Origin: Acidobacteriota bacterium
GTDB lineage: Bacteria > Acidobacteriota > Terriglobia > Terriglobales > Acidobacteriaceae
Direction of reading: 5' to 3'
Assembly: GCA_021819255.1 (NCBI GenBank)
Contig: JAKART010000169.1
Coordinates: 1 to 5,937, forward strand
DNA length: 5,937 nt
Shown one piece after another: positions 1 through 5,171 of the stretch; position 1 is the stretch's first letter, and each line of letters begins with the position of its first letter. The notes under the pieces are model-generated. The model was given only the letters and a program-made list of their open reading frames with translations, did no database searches and was not told the DNA's origin. The position numbers and the translations under genes are program-made.

Positions 1-81
1 CAGCCAGGAAAGTCCGGATCGGAAGCATCCGGGTTTGGGAGCGCCCGGGTTCCGCCCCTGGCTTGGCTTAAAGCGGCCTTT
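1..81. other. Upstream non-coding stretch with small inverted repeats
   Basis: No gene is supported here. A 7-bp inverted repeat (AGCCAGG at 2-8, CCTGGCT at 57-63) encloses a 6-bp hairpin (CCGGAT at 14-19, ATCCGG at 27-32), so a transcript could fold into a compact structure. Its role is unknown: it may be the leader of the downstream lipoprotein gene or the end of an element that begins before the window. No convincing sigma-70 promoter was recognised. Confidence 0.3.
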
Positions 82-83
82 TT

Positions 84-90
84 GGGGGAG
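84..90 (+). promoter_or_regulatory. Shine-Dalgarno-like GGGGGAG bearing on the start of the lipoprotein gene
   Basis: GGGGGAG is the only purine-rich ribosome-binding candidate before the lipoprotein gene. It lies 6 nt before an in-frame TTG at 97 and 15 nt before the in-frame ATG at 106. Spacing favours TTG 97, codon identity favours ATG 106. A still earlier TTG at 82 would have the site inside its own coding sequence and is unlikely. The choice changes the protein by only three residues. Confidence 0.4.
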
Positions 91-105
91 TACTGTTTGT
101 TCAGA

Positions 106-1782
106 ATGTCGCATTCCATCTTTATCCATCGGCTTGGGAATCGTCTTTGCCGCCCCGGCTTCGGATGCCGGGCGAGCCTTGCGCGCCGCGTCAGCCTTGC
201 GGGCCGCGTCAGCCTTGCGGGCCGCGTCAGCCTTGCGGGCATTGCCAGCCTCTCCATTCTGATGGCAACCGCCGGCTGTGGCGACAACTATCGTCCTGTG
301 GTTCAGGCCATCAACCCCGTTGGTCCCGCCGGACAGCTTACCAAATACGCGGTCGCCGTCTCGATACCCACGATCAGCGGCGAGCAGTCGCTGGCCACCA
401 TTGTGGACTTCTCCGGCGACACGCTGCTGGCGACGCCGAATCTTGTCACCAACCCGAATTATTTTGTGATCAATGTCAATGGCAGCCAGGGCTATGTCAC
501 CAATCTGGACGGTTCGTTGAGCACCTTTTCCCTGGCCAACCCCTCCACGCTGCTGACCAGCGATATTGTCTTTACCTCCCTCCCTGTGGAGTCCCAGCCG
601 GTGTCCATGTCGGCCTTCACCCCGGCCAGCGGTCTTTCGACCATCTTCATCTCACAAGGTGGCCTGAACAGCATTGCCGCCGTCAACGCCTCTACGGCTG
701 CCCTCTATGACACGGTGGATATCGAGGCTGGAGGCAGCAATCCCTATTACGTGGTCGGGACCACCGACGCCCCGCGCGTCTATGCCATCAGCCAGAACTC
801 CCCGGGAACCAACGGCCAGGTAGATTCCATCGAGACGGTTTCCACCACTACGCTCTCGGACTCCGCGCAGATTCCGGTCGGCATCGATCCGGTTTATGGG
901 GTGATGACCACCAACACCGACCGAGCCTTCATCATGAATGAGGGTTCTGGAACGGTCTCCGTGCTGAACGTTCCCAGCAACGAGCTCGATGTGGACAAGC
1001 CCAGCATCACCGTTGGCAGCAACCCGGTGTGGGCCGATGTGAACACGGTGGCCAATGAGCTGGTGGTGCTGAATGCCGGCAATGGCGCGAATATCTCCGC
1101 GGCGCAAGACTACCAGGGCGCCTACAGCACAACCACCACCTATCAGAAGAATCAGATCGTCACTTACACGGTGGGCGGGAAGACCAACTATTACATGGCG
1201 CTGAACAGCGGATTCAGTGGGAGCCTGCCCACCGACACGGCCAACTGGGAGCAGCTTACCGCCGGCAGCGTGAGTGTCATCAGTATTCCACTGTGTAACG
1301 CCACGGCGCAGCCCACCAATCCGAACTGCAACCCGGTCAATCCCGAGGATGGCGTCGGCTTTGGAGATGTCATCGCCACGGTTCCTGTCGGCATAGGCGC
1401 CTCCGTGGTCTCCGTCCTGCAAGGCTTCGAAGGAAACAGCCCCGCCGCTTATGTGGTGAACCAGTTGGACAGCACGGGAACCTGTGGCGCCGGTGAGGGC
1501 TCCGTGACGGTGATTAATTTGCAGACCAATACCGTAACCACCACCATCTGCGGCATCTCCGGTTCAGCCGCCACGCTGCTGGCCAACGGCACCGCCAACT
1601 ATATCTTTGGCCATCCAAACGCGGTCGCCGCCACCGGCGGCCTGCCCACCGGCAAGGTGTATGTTACCTCTTCGGATAGCCAGTACATGAGCATCATCTA
1701 CACTGACACCAACCAGGTGCAGACCCACATTCCGCTGCAGGGGAACGGCATTCCGTATGGGGTTCGGGTGAGCTCGCCCTAG
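106..1782 (+). CDS. Secreted lipoprotein with YVTN-type beta-propeller and CBM5/12-like insert
   Basis: From ATG 106 the product is 558 residues; a TTG at 97 with better Shine-Dalgarno spacing would add three. The leader is long and Arg-rich (about residues 1-40, with SLAGRV repeated), followed by a short hydrophobic run and a lipobox-like ATAGC ending at Cys58, so a lipid-anchored exported protein is inferred. Residues ~70-558 are rich in Gly, Ser, Thr, Asn and Val, with repeated beta-strand motifs such as VYVTSSDS, AYVVNQLDS, GSVTVINLQTNTV, GTVSVLNVPSNEL and VGSNPVWADV. These resemble YVTN/surface-layer beta-propeller repeats, which usually act as extracytoplasmic binding scaffolds. Residues ~336-385 differ: spaced Gly338, Tyr346, Val352, Tyr354, Tyr362/363, Pro375 and Trp381 resemble a CBM5/12-like carbohydrate-binding module set between two blades. 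No catalytic motif is seen and the ligand is unknown. The stop codon lies inside a downstream inverted-repeat element. Coding potential is strong; the function is a family-level call. Confidence 0.85.
   Translation: MSHSIFIHRLGNRLCRPGFGCRASLARRVSLAGRVSLAGRVSLAGIASLSILMATAGCGDNYRPVVQAINPVGPAGQLTKYAVAVSIPTISGEQSLATIVDFSGDTLLATPNLVTNPNYFVINVNGSQGYVTNLDGSLSTFSLANPSTLLTSDIVFTSLPVESQPVSMSAFTPASGLSTIFISQGGLNSIAAVNASTAALYDTVDIEAGGSNPYYVVGTTDAPRVYAISQNSPGTNGQVDSIETVSTTTLSDSAQIPVGIDPVYGVMTTNTDRAFIMNEGSGTVSVLNVPSNELDVDKPSITVGSNPVWADVNTVANELVVLNAGNGANISAAQDYQGAYSTTTTYQKNQIVTYTVGGKTNYYMALNSGFSGSLPTDTANWEQLTAGSVSVISIPLCNATAQPTNPNCNPVNPEDGVGFGDVIATVPVGIGASVVSVLQGFEGNSPAAYVVNQLDSTGTCGAGEGSVTVINLQTNTVTTTICGISGSAATLLANGTANYIFGHPNAVAATGGLPTGKVYVTSSDSQYMSIIYTDTNQVQTHIPLQGNGIPYGVRVSSP
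175..246 (+). repeat. 18-bp in-frame tandem repeat, about 3.7 copies, in signal-peptide region
   Basis: The unit AGCCTTGCGGGCCGCGTC occurs at 175-192 (one mismatch), 193-210 and 211-228 (both exact). A fourth copy at 229-246 matches for 12 bases and then diverges. Because 18 is a multiple of three, each unit adds Ser-Leu-Ala-Gly-Arg-Val without shifting the frame. Copy number therefore sets the length and charge of the leader before the hydrophobic core. Such arrays can change length by replication slippage; here that is inference. Confidence 0.92.
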
Positions 1783-1896
1783 ACCATTTTCCCTGATGAT
1801 GGGTGTACGGAAGCGGGCGTTCAGTGGCGTTTTCATTGAGGAAAACGCCCACAGGAGTCGCTCCCCTTGCTTACACCCTCAGGGAAAATGGTCGAG
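1779..1896. repeat. Long inverted-repeat (MITE/REP-like) hairpin element overlapping the lipoprotein stop codon
   Basis: The arms 1779-1796 and 1879-1896 are reverse complements at 17 of 18 positions; the core ACCATTTTCCCTGA (1783-1796) is perfect. After a 4-nt bulge, GGGTGTA (1801-1807) pairs with TACACCC (1872-1878), and AAG/GGG around 1811-1817 can pair with CCCCTT at 1863-1868. The centre holds a 9-bp hairpin, GGCGTTTTC (1826-1834) with GAAAACGCC (1841-1849) and a 6-nt loop. The whole stretch can fold end to end as one rod. It carries no open reading frame of note and no obvious target-site duplication. Size and architecture fit a miniature non-autonomous element or repeated extragenic palindrome; it may also act as a transcription or mRNA-stability barrier between the convergent genes. 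It lacks a U-run, so it is not a classical terminator. Confidence 0.75.
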
Positions 1897-1898
1897 TG

Positions 1899-1936
1899 GT
1901 TGAAGCACTGAAAAATTGTTGAAGCACTGGAGAATT
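1899..1936. repeat. 19-bp tandem duplication
   Basis: GTTGAAGCACTGAAAAATT at 1899-1917 is followed directly by GTTGAAGCACTGGAGAATT at 1918-1936, identical at 17 of 19 positions, with the first 12 bases exact. It begins just outside the inverted-repeat element. Its function is unknown; it could be paired binding sites or a slippage scar. Confidence 0.85.
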
Positions 1937-2020
1937 CAGGACTCCGCGCGTCTTTCGCAAGGGTATGATCTTCCTCATGCCCTGTTACCAGACAGGTCCA
2001 GCCTTCGAGTTCTGCCGGTA

Positions 2021-2058
2021 TGACGGGTAAGACTCTTGCTGACGGGTAAGACTCTTCC
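2021..2058. repeat. Second 19-bp tandem duplication in the same intergenic region
   Basis: TGACGGGTAAGACTCTTGC at 2021-2039 is repeated as TGACGGGTAAGACTCTTCC at 2040-2058, with 18 of 19 bases identical. It shares its period but not its sequence with the duplication at 1899-1936. It lies about 70 bp beyond the 3' end of the anti-sigma gene. Confidence 0.88.
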
Positions 2059-2078
2059 CGCAGATCGGCAGCGCGGCC

Positions 2079-2105
2079 AAGAGCCTGTCTCCCGCGGGCT
2101 CTTTT
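2079..2105 (+). terminator. Probable intrinsic terminator between convergent genes
   Basis: AAGAGCC (2079-2085) and GGCTCTT (2097-2103) form a 7-bp stem around an 11-nt loop, and the right arm runs into TTTT at 2102-2105. The U-run is on the + strand, so it would best stop transcription coming from the lipoprotein gene before it runs antisense into the anti-sigma gene. On the - strand the same hairpin lacks a U-tract. The run is short, so efficiency is uncertain. Confidence 0.5.
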
Positions 2106-2130
2106 GCGTGCGTCTCCCACGCGTGCTGAA

Positions 2131-3000
2131 CTACATCCCCGCCAGAATGATGGGCGCGGTGGGCGTCTGCGACCCGCCATCTTTTTCTACGGTGACTCCG
2201 AAGCCTTTGGCCACCACCCCTTTGGGCAAGGGCGGCAGCACCACCAGGGCGTTGCCATTGGAATCAGGCTTGAACAGCCCGGCGGAGATGGCCGGCTGCC
2301 CGGCCCGCGCCGGAAGCAGCCACAGCTCATAGGTTGTTCCATTCTGCAGCGGATCAAGGTGATCGGCCAAAAACAGCAGCGCTCCGGTCCGGGCCAGATA
2401 GATGACGTGAGCCTCGGGGTCGAGCTTGGGTGGCGCGGCGGCGCTCAAGGGCAGGTGCATCGCCACCTGCATGGCGGAAGGATCGCGCAAGGTTTGCAAC
2501 ACCTGTTCGGCGCGCCCGTTCTGCTGCTGACTTTGGCTCAACTGCGCCATGGCCACATCCAGATCCTGCTGCACCATCTGCCGCTGGTCCACCTGCATCC
2601 CGGTGATCACGGCCAGACAAGCCACCACGCCCCATCCCAACCATGCCAGCAGCGGCGCAGCTCGGCGCGGCTCCTTGTCCTCGGGCGCATCGATCAGATA
2701 CATTCGGCTGTTGCGCGGGTAGAGCAATGGCTCCCGCTGCTCCTCCACCGGATCCGCAGGGATCTGCTTCTGCTCTTCCGCCACCTGCCGCAGCAGCCGC
2801 TCTCGAGCCTGCGAAGGGGGCGTCTGTACCTCCGCGGTCAGGGCGTAGGCCACCAGCTCTCCCTGAACCTCCCCCAACTGGGCGCGGCATACGGCGCACT
2901 CTTTCAAGTGGGTTGCAGCATGGCGCATCTCAGGTTCCTGCAGGAACTGCAGGGCAAAGAGATAGAGATTATCCGCGGTCAAGTGATTGGCTTCATTCAT
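2131..3000 (-). CDS. Membrane anti-sigma factor, zinc-finger N-terminus with RskA-like C-terminal domain
   Basis: This is a 289-residue predicted inhibitor of the ECF sigma factor encoded just upstream in the operon. The cytoplasmic N-terminal part holds His27, His31-x3-Cys35-x2-Cys38, the zinc-binding motif of ZAS-type anti-sigma domains. A single membrane segment follows at about 116-135 (LLAWLGWGVVACLAVITG). Next comes a Gln-rich, probably coiled-coil linker (~138-170), then an RskA-like domain (~195-289) with the typical TYELWLLP (223-230), a GLFKPDSNG stretch and GFGVTVEKDGGSQTPTAPI near the end. The expected arrangement is sigma binding in the cytoplasm and signal sensing or proteolytic control outside. 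The ATG overlaps the sigma stop codon (ATGA), and AAAGGGA lies 8 nt upstream within the sigma gene, so translational coupling is likely and the start is well supported. It ends convergently with the lipoprotein gene. The inducing signal cannot be read from the sequence. Confidence 0.92.
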   Translation of the reverse strand: MNEANHLTADNLYLFALQFLQEPEMRHAATHLKECAVCRAQLGEVQGELVAYALTAEVQTPPSQARERLLRQVAEEQKQIPADPVEEQREPLLYPRNSRMYLIDAPEDKEPRRAAPLLAWLGWGVVACLAVITGMQVDQRQMVQQDLDVAMAQLSQSQQQNGRAEQVLQTLRDPSAMQVAMHLPLSAAAPPKLDPEAHVIYLARTGALLFLADHLDPLQNGTTYELWLLPARAGQPAISAGLFKPDSNGNALVVLPPLPKGVVAKGFGVTVEKDGGSQTPTAPIILAGM

Positions 3001-3566
3001 GCCGGCAGTCCCTTTCTCAGGGTGAGCAGCGCGCTGCGCATGCGGTTCTTCACCGTTCCCACGGAATCTCCGGTCATCTCCGTAATTTCGTTGTGCGTCA
3101 GCCCGTCGAAGAAGGCCATCTCCAGCGTCTTTCTTTGTTCGATGGGCAACAGCTTGACGGCTGCCCTGGCGCGCTGCATCAGCAGGGACCGTTCGGCGTC
3201 GTTGCCCAGATTCCATGCCGAGGCCAGGGTCAACTCCTGGATCGGCTCGCTGGGCCGCCGCCGGCGCAGCCGGTCGATGGAACGGTTGCGCGCCAGCAGC
3301 GCCAGCCAGCCACCCAGATCTCCCTTGCTGGGCGAGAAGCTCTGCGGGATTCTCCATATCTGCATAAAGATCTCTTGCATCACATCCTCAGCCAATGCAT
3401 GATCCCGCAGCACCCGCAGCCCCACCGAATAGACGATCTTCGAGTACCGGTCGAAGAGCACAGCCATGGCGCGCTCATCGCCCCGCTGCACCCGCGCCAG
3501 CAATGCGCCATCGTCCTCCGGTTCCGGTTGCGCCACCGTCTTTGATTCATCCAAATCATGGTTCAT
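2997..3566 (-). CDS. ECF-type RNA polymerase sigma-70 family factor
   Basis: This is a 189-residue sigma factor, a typical ECF length, with only regions 2 and 4. Region 2 spans about residues 22-104: GALLARVQRGDERAM, then LFDRYSKIVYSVGLRVL, the core-binding segment AEDVMQEIFMQIW (59-71), and the region 2.3/2.4 stretch GGWLALLARNRSIDRLRRRR (85-104). Region 4 spans about 139-187: LLPIEQRKTLEMAFFDGLTHNEI, then the recognition helix GDSVGTVKNRMRSALLTLRKGL. The start ATG 3566 leaves a short acidic tail before region 2 and has no clear Shine-Dalgarno sequence; a GTG nine bases upstream is an alternative. The frame stays open upstream to about 3920, but that stretch does not look like sigma protein. 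The gene overlaps the anti-sigma gene by 4 nt, so the pair forms an operon. An RskA partner suggests a SigK/ECF19-like group, which is inference. Confidence 0.94.
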   Translation of the reverse strand: MNHDLDESKTVAQPEPEDDGALLARVQRGDERAMAVLFDRYSKIVYSVGLRVLRDHALAEDVMQEIFMQIWRIPQSFSPSKGDLGGWLALLARNRSIDRLRRRRPSEPIQELTLASAWNLGNDAERSLLMQRARAAVKLLPIEQRKTLEMAFFDGLTHNEITEMTGDSVGTVKNRMRSALLTLRKGLPA

Positions 3567-4075
3567 AGAACGCACTCGCTCGCTCGAATGGATTGCCTCC
3601 GGGGATGCGGAAGCAGGGAACTGCCAAGTATCGTAGGCGGAATTCGTGCCCTTCCGCCTCATCCCGGGAACTCTGTGCCTGGATTGCTCAGCCTTCCGAG
3701 AGTCGTGTCCTCCGACGGAACTGTAGCCTGCGAGCCCAGTGTACGTCATTCCCTTGCCCGGAGAAGAGGGTTTACACCTTCGGTTCCTGCCCAACGCGTT
3801 TCCTCTTTCCGCTTCGAGGTCTGCCTCCACCCCGGAATCGCCGGCCCAAGCCAGACGCTCGCCAGGCTCTCCTGGAGCGATTCTTCGGTCTGGAAAACCA
3901 GCCTGGAGGGCGGCCCTCACGGCTCAGCTCCGCCGGTTTTGTTCCCAGCGCCATCTGCTTTCTCGCTACGCCGATGAAGAAGCGATCGATATTGGCCGCC
4001 ATTCGTTCATGCCGTCCCCTGCAGATCGTGCCGGCTTCATCCCGGCCATCATCTGCGCTCCATCGTCAGTTCTAT
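3567..4075. other. Divergent intergenic stretch without a supported gene
   Basis: Open frames occur on both strands, but none has a recognisable domain, plausible protein composition and ribosome-binding site together. Their products are rich in Arg, Pro and Ser, as expected from random GC-rich frames. Visible structure is limited to the 8-bp hairpin at 3635-3659 and three copies of GGAACT exactly 50 bp apart (3617, 3667, 3717). The region must contain the promoter of the sigma operon and perhaps that of tlyA. It could also encode a small RNA, but nothing in the sequence identifies one. Confidence 0.55.
3630..3659 (-). promoter_or_regulatory. Hairpin and weak ECF-like promoter candidate upstream of sigma operon
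   Basis: AGGCGGAA (3635-3642) and TTCCGCCT (3652-3659) form a perfect 8-bp inverted repeat with a 9-nt loop, about 70-95 bp before the sigma start. Read on the - strand, GGAAGG (3655-3650) is followed after 16 nt by CGATAC starting at 3633. This loosely resembles the GGAAC / CGT layout of ECF promoters and would fit autoregulation. The hairpin is seen directly; the promoter reading is speculative. Confidence 0.25.
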
Positions 4076-4126
4076 CCCTGGAACGCATGACTCCCTGGAA
4101 CGCATAACTCCCTGGAACGCATGACT
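4076..4126. repeat. 17-bp tandem repeat, three copies, upstream of tlyA
   Basis: CCCTGGAACGCATGACT occurs at 4076-4092, 4093-4109 (one mismatch, G to A) and 4110-4126 (exact). The last copy ends 14 bp before a -10-like TATGCT (4140-4145) and about 130 bp before the tlyA start codon. Each unit contains GGAAC. The array could be repeated protein-binding sites in the tlyA promoter, or only a slippage product. Confidence 0.92.
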
Positions 4127-4254
4127 CCCGGTCCTCCGTTATGCTGACAGTGGGAGCAACTCTCCCCCGGCCCTGCGCCGATGGCCGGCCGAGAATCGGG
4201 AGGCCGGCTGCGCGGCGGCAAGCGGCTGAACGGGCATAAACCCGCACGAGAATC
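4127..4254 (+). promoter_or_regulatory. Possible promoter -10 and structured leader of tlyA
   Basis: A -10-like TATGCT at 4140-4145 has no good -35 at the usual distance. The following leader contains several GC hairpins: GGGAG/CTCCC (4152-4156, 4162-4166), GCCGGCC/GGCCGGC (4184-4190, 4202-4208) and CGGG/CCCG (4231-4234, 4241-4244), the last ending 10 nt before the start codon. A second GGGAG at 4198-4202 could compete for CTCCC. No known riboswitch class was recognised. Confidence 0.3.
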
Positions 4255-5013
4255 ATGAAGCTTCGCCTCGACAAACTCATGGTCGATCGCTCTCTGGCCG
4301 CCTCCCGCGAGCGCGCCCAGGCGATGATTCTGGCCGGCCGGGTTCTGGTGGAAGAACAACGCGTGGATAAGCCCGGAACCTCGGTGGCCAAGGATGCCTC
4401 CATCCGCCTCCTGGGGGAGGATCTGCGCTACGTCTCGCGTGGCGGCCTCAAACTGGAAGCCGCTCTCCATCGTTGGCGGATTTCGGTCGAAGGCCTCGCC
4501 GTCGCCGACATCGGAGCCTCCACCGGCGGCTTTACCGACTGCCTGCTGCAGCACGGCGCCGCCGGCGTTCTGGCCATCGATACAGGCTACGGCCAGATTC
4601 ACCACAAGCTTCGCAGCGATCCGCGCGTCACGCTCCGGGAGCGCTGCAACGCTCGCCTGCTGGCTCCCGGTGAGCTTGTTCCGCTCTCACCCCTGCCCAT
4701 CCGCTTCTTTGCCATGGATGTCAGCTTTATCTCCGCCACGCTGGTGTTGCCCGCGGTGACGGCGGCCCTGGCCAGCGCCGGAAAGGTCTGGCAGGGCCAG
4801 GCTGTGCTGCTGGTGAAGCCGCAGTTTGAAGCCGGCCGCCAGTACGTCAGCAAAGGCGGCATCGTTCGTGATCCCGCCGCGCACGAACTCGCCGTGGAGC
4901 GGGTAGCGAGCGCCGCCCGAAGCCTGGGTGGAGAGGTGATGGCCGCCATGGACTCGCCCATCCTGGGCATGGAAGGCAACCGCGAGTTTCTTCTGCATCT
5001 CCGCTGGAGCTGA
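4255..5013 (+). CDS. tlyA: TlyA family rRNA (cytidine-2'-O)-methyltransferase
   Basis: This 252-residue protein has full family length. Residues 1-~58 form an S4-type RNA-binding domain (RLDKLMVDRSLAASRERAQ, then AGRVLVEEQRVDKPGT), joined by YVSRGGLKLEAAL to a Rossmann FtsJ-like methyltransferase domain. The SAM-binding motif I is VADIGASTGGFTDCLL (83-98), followed by LAIDTGYGQI (106-115), DVSFIS (155-160), LLVKPQFEAGR (185-195), GGIVRDPAAHE (201-211) and SPILGMEGNREFL (234-246). The K-D-K-E catalytic tetrad of 2'-O-methyltransferases fits Lys66, Asp155, Lys188 and Glu244. Characterised homologues methylate C1920 of 23S rRNA and, in the longer type II form, also C1409 of 16S rRNA; in mycobacteria loss of TlyA gives capreomycin resistance. 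The old name haemolysin A is misleading. The short length suggests the type I form, which is inference. The Shine-Dalgarno sequence is weak (GAGA just before ATG). The gene is monocistronic or first in its unit, divergent from the sigma operon. Confidence 0.95.
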   Translation: MKLRLDKLMVDRSLAASRERAQAMILAGRVLVEEQRVDKPGTSVAKDASIRLLGEDLRYVSRGGLKLEAALHRWRISVEGLAVADIGASTGGFTDCLLQHGAAGVLAIDTGYGQIHHKLRSDPRVTLRERCNARLLAPGELVPLSPLPIRFFAMDVSFISATLVLPAVTAALASAGKVWQGQAVLLVKPQFEAGRQYVSKGGIVRDPAAHELAVERVASAARSLGGEVMAAMDSPILGMEGNREFLLHLRWS

Positions 5014-5017
5014 TCGC

Positions 5018-5036
5018 GCCGGGGCTTCTTCCCGGC
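5018..5036 (+). terminator. GC-rich hairpin just after tlyA, possible terminator
   Basis: GCCGGG (5018-5023) pairs with CCCGGC (5031-5036) around a 7-nt loop, starting 4 bp after the tlyA stop codon. No U-tract follows, so it may instead protect the mRNA 3' end or assist factor-dependent termination. Confidence 0.3.
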
Positions 5037-5062
5037 CGGGGCTCTGCGTCGCAAGCATCCTG

Positions 5063-5119
5063 GAATCAGGGATCTGTCCCCGAAGCAGGGATCTGTCTCC
5101 GAATCAAGAATCTGTCTGT
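5063..5119. repeat. 19-bp tandem repeat, three copies, between tlyA and the secreted-protein gene
   Basis: The units are GAATCAGGGATCTGTCCCC (5063-5081), GAAGCAGGGATCTGTCTCC (5082-5100) and a more diverged GAATCAAGAATCTGTCTGT (5101-5119). The first carries GGGA-TCTG-TCCC, a small inverted repeat, and the second a partial version. The array sits 56-112 bp before the next start codon, where a promoter or operator would be expected. Confidence 0.88.
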
Positions 5120-5152
5120 GCGGATCGGGATTTCACAACCCCGTAAAGACCG

Positions 5153-5171
5153 CCAGACGTCTAATCTGGAG
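5153..5171 (+). promoter_or_regulatory. Ribosome-binding site GGAG with overlapping small hairpin
   Basis: GGAG at 5168-5171 lies only 3 nt before ATG 5175, a short but usable spacing. CCAGA (5153-5157) can pair with TCTGG (5165-5169), covering the first two bases of this site with a 7-nt loop. An in-frame TAG at 5172-5174, directly before the ATG, excludes any earlier start. Confidence 0.4.

Noticed and set aside
6..17. AGGAAAGTCCGG resembles the conserved 5' motif of bacterial RNase P RNA.
   Set aside because: The rest of an RNase P RNA would need about 350 nt downstream, but that space is occupied by the lipoprotein gene and shows no other RNase P motif. The match is treated as chance.
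652..1422. 256-codon open frame on the - strand opposite the lipoprotein gene.
   Set aside because: Its product is His/Gly/Arg-rich with no domain, and it lies entirely opposite a gene with clear signal peptide and repeat motifs.
1961..1982. GGGTATG / CATGCCC hairpin considered as a terminator or small RNA.
   Set aside because: It has no following U-run, includes a G-U pair, and has no promoter-like sequence upstream.
2104..3402. 432-codon open frame on the + strand opposite the anti-sigma and sigma genes.
   Set aside because: It is the shadow of two well-supported genes; the product is a Gln/His/Arg-rich sequence without recognisable domains.
3593..4090. Overlapping + frames (165, 139 and 122 codons) in the divergent intergenic region.
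   Set aside because: No domain, Arg/Pro/Ser-rich composition, no good ribosome-binding site, and mutual overlap in different frames.
4141..4239. Possible 32-codon upstream open frame in the tlyA leader.
   Set aside because: No Shine-Dalgarno sequence, Arg/Ala-rich product, and its ATG overlaps the -10-like sequence, so it may not even be transcribed.
4072..4605. 177-codon - strand frame covering the 17-bp array and the start of tlyA.
   Set aside because: It is antisense to tlyA, whose motifs are complete, and its own product has no recognisable features.
4076..5119. Short repeats considered as a CRISPR array.
   Set aside because: Units are directly adjacent with no spacers, are only 17-19 bp long, and there are no cas genes.
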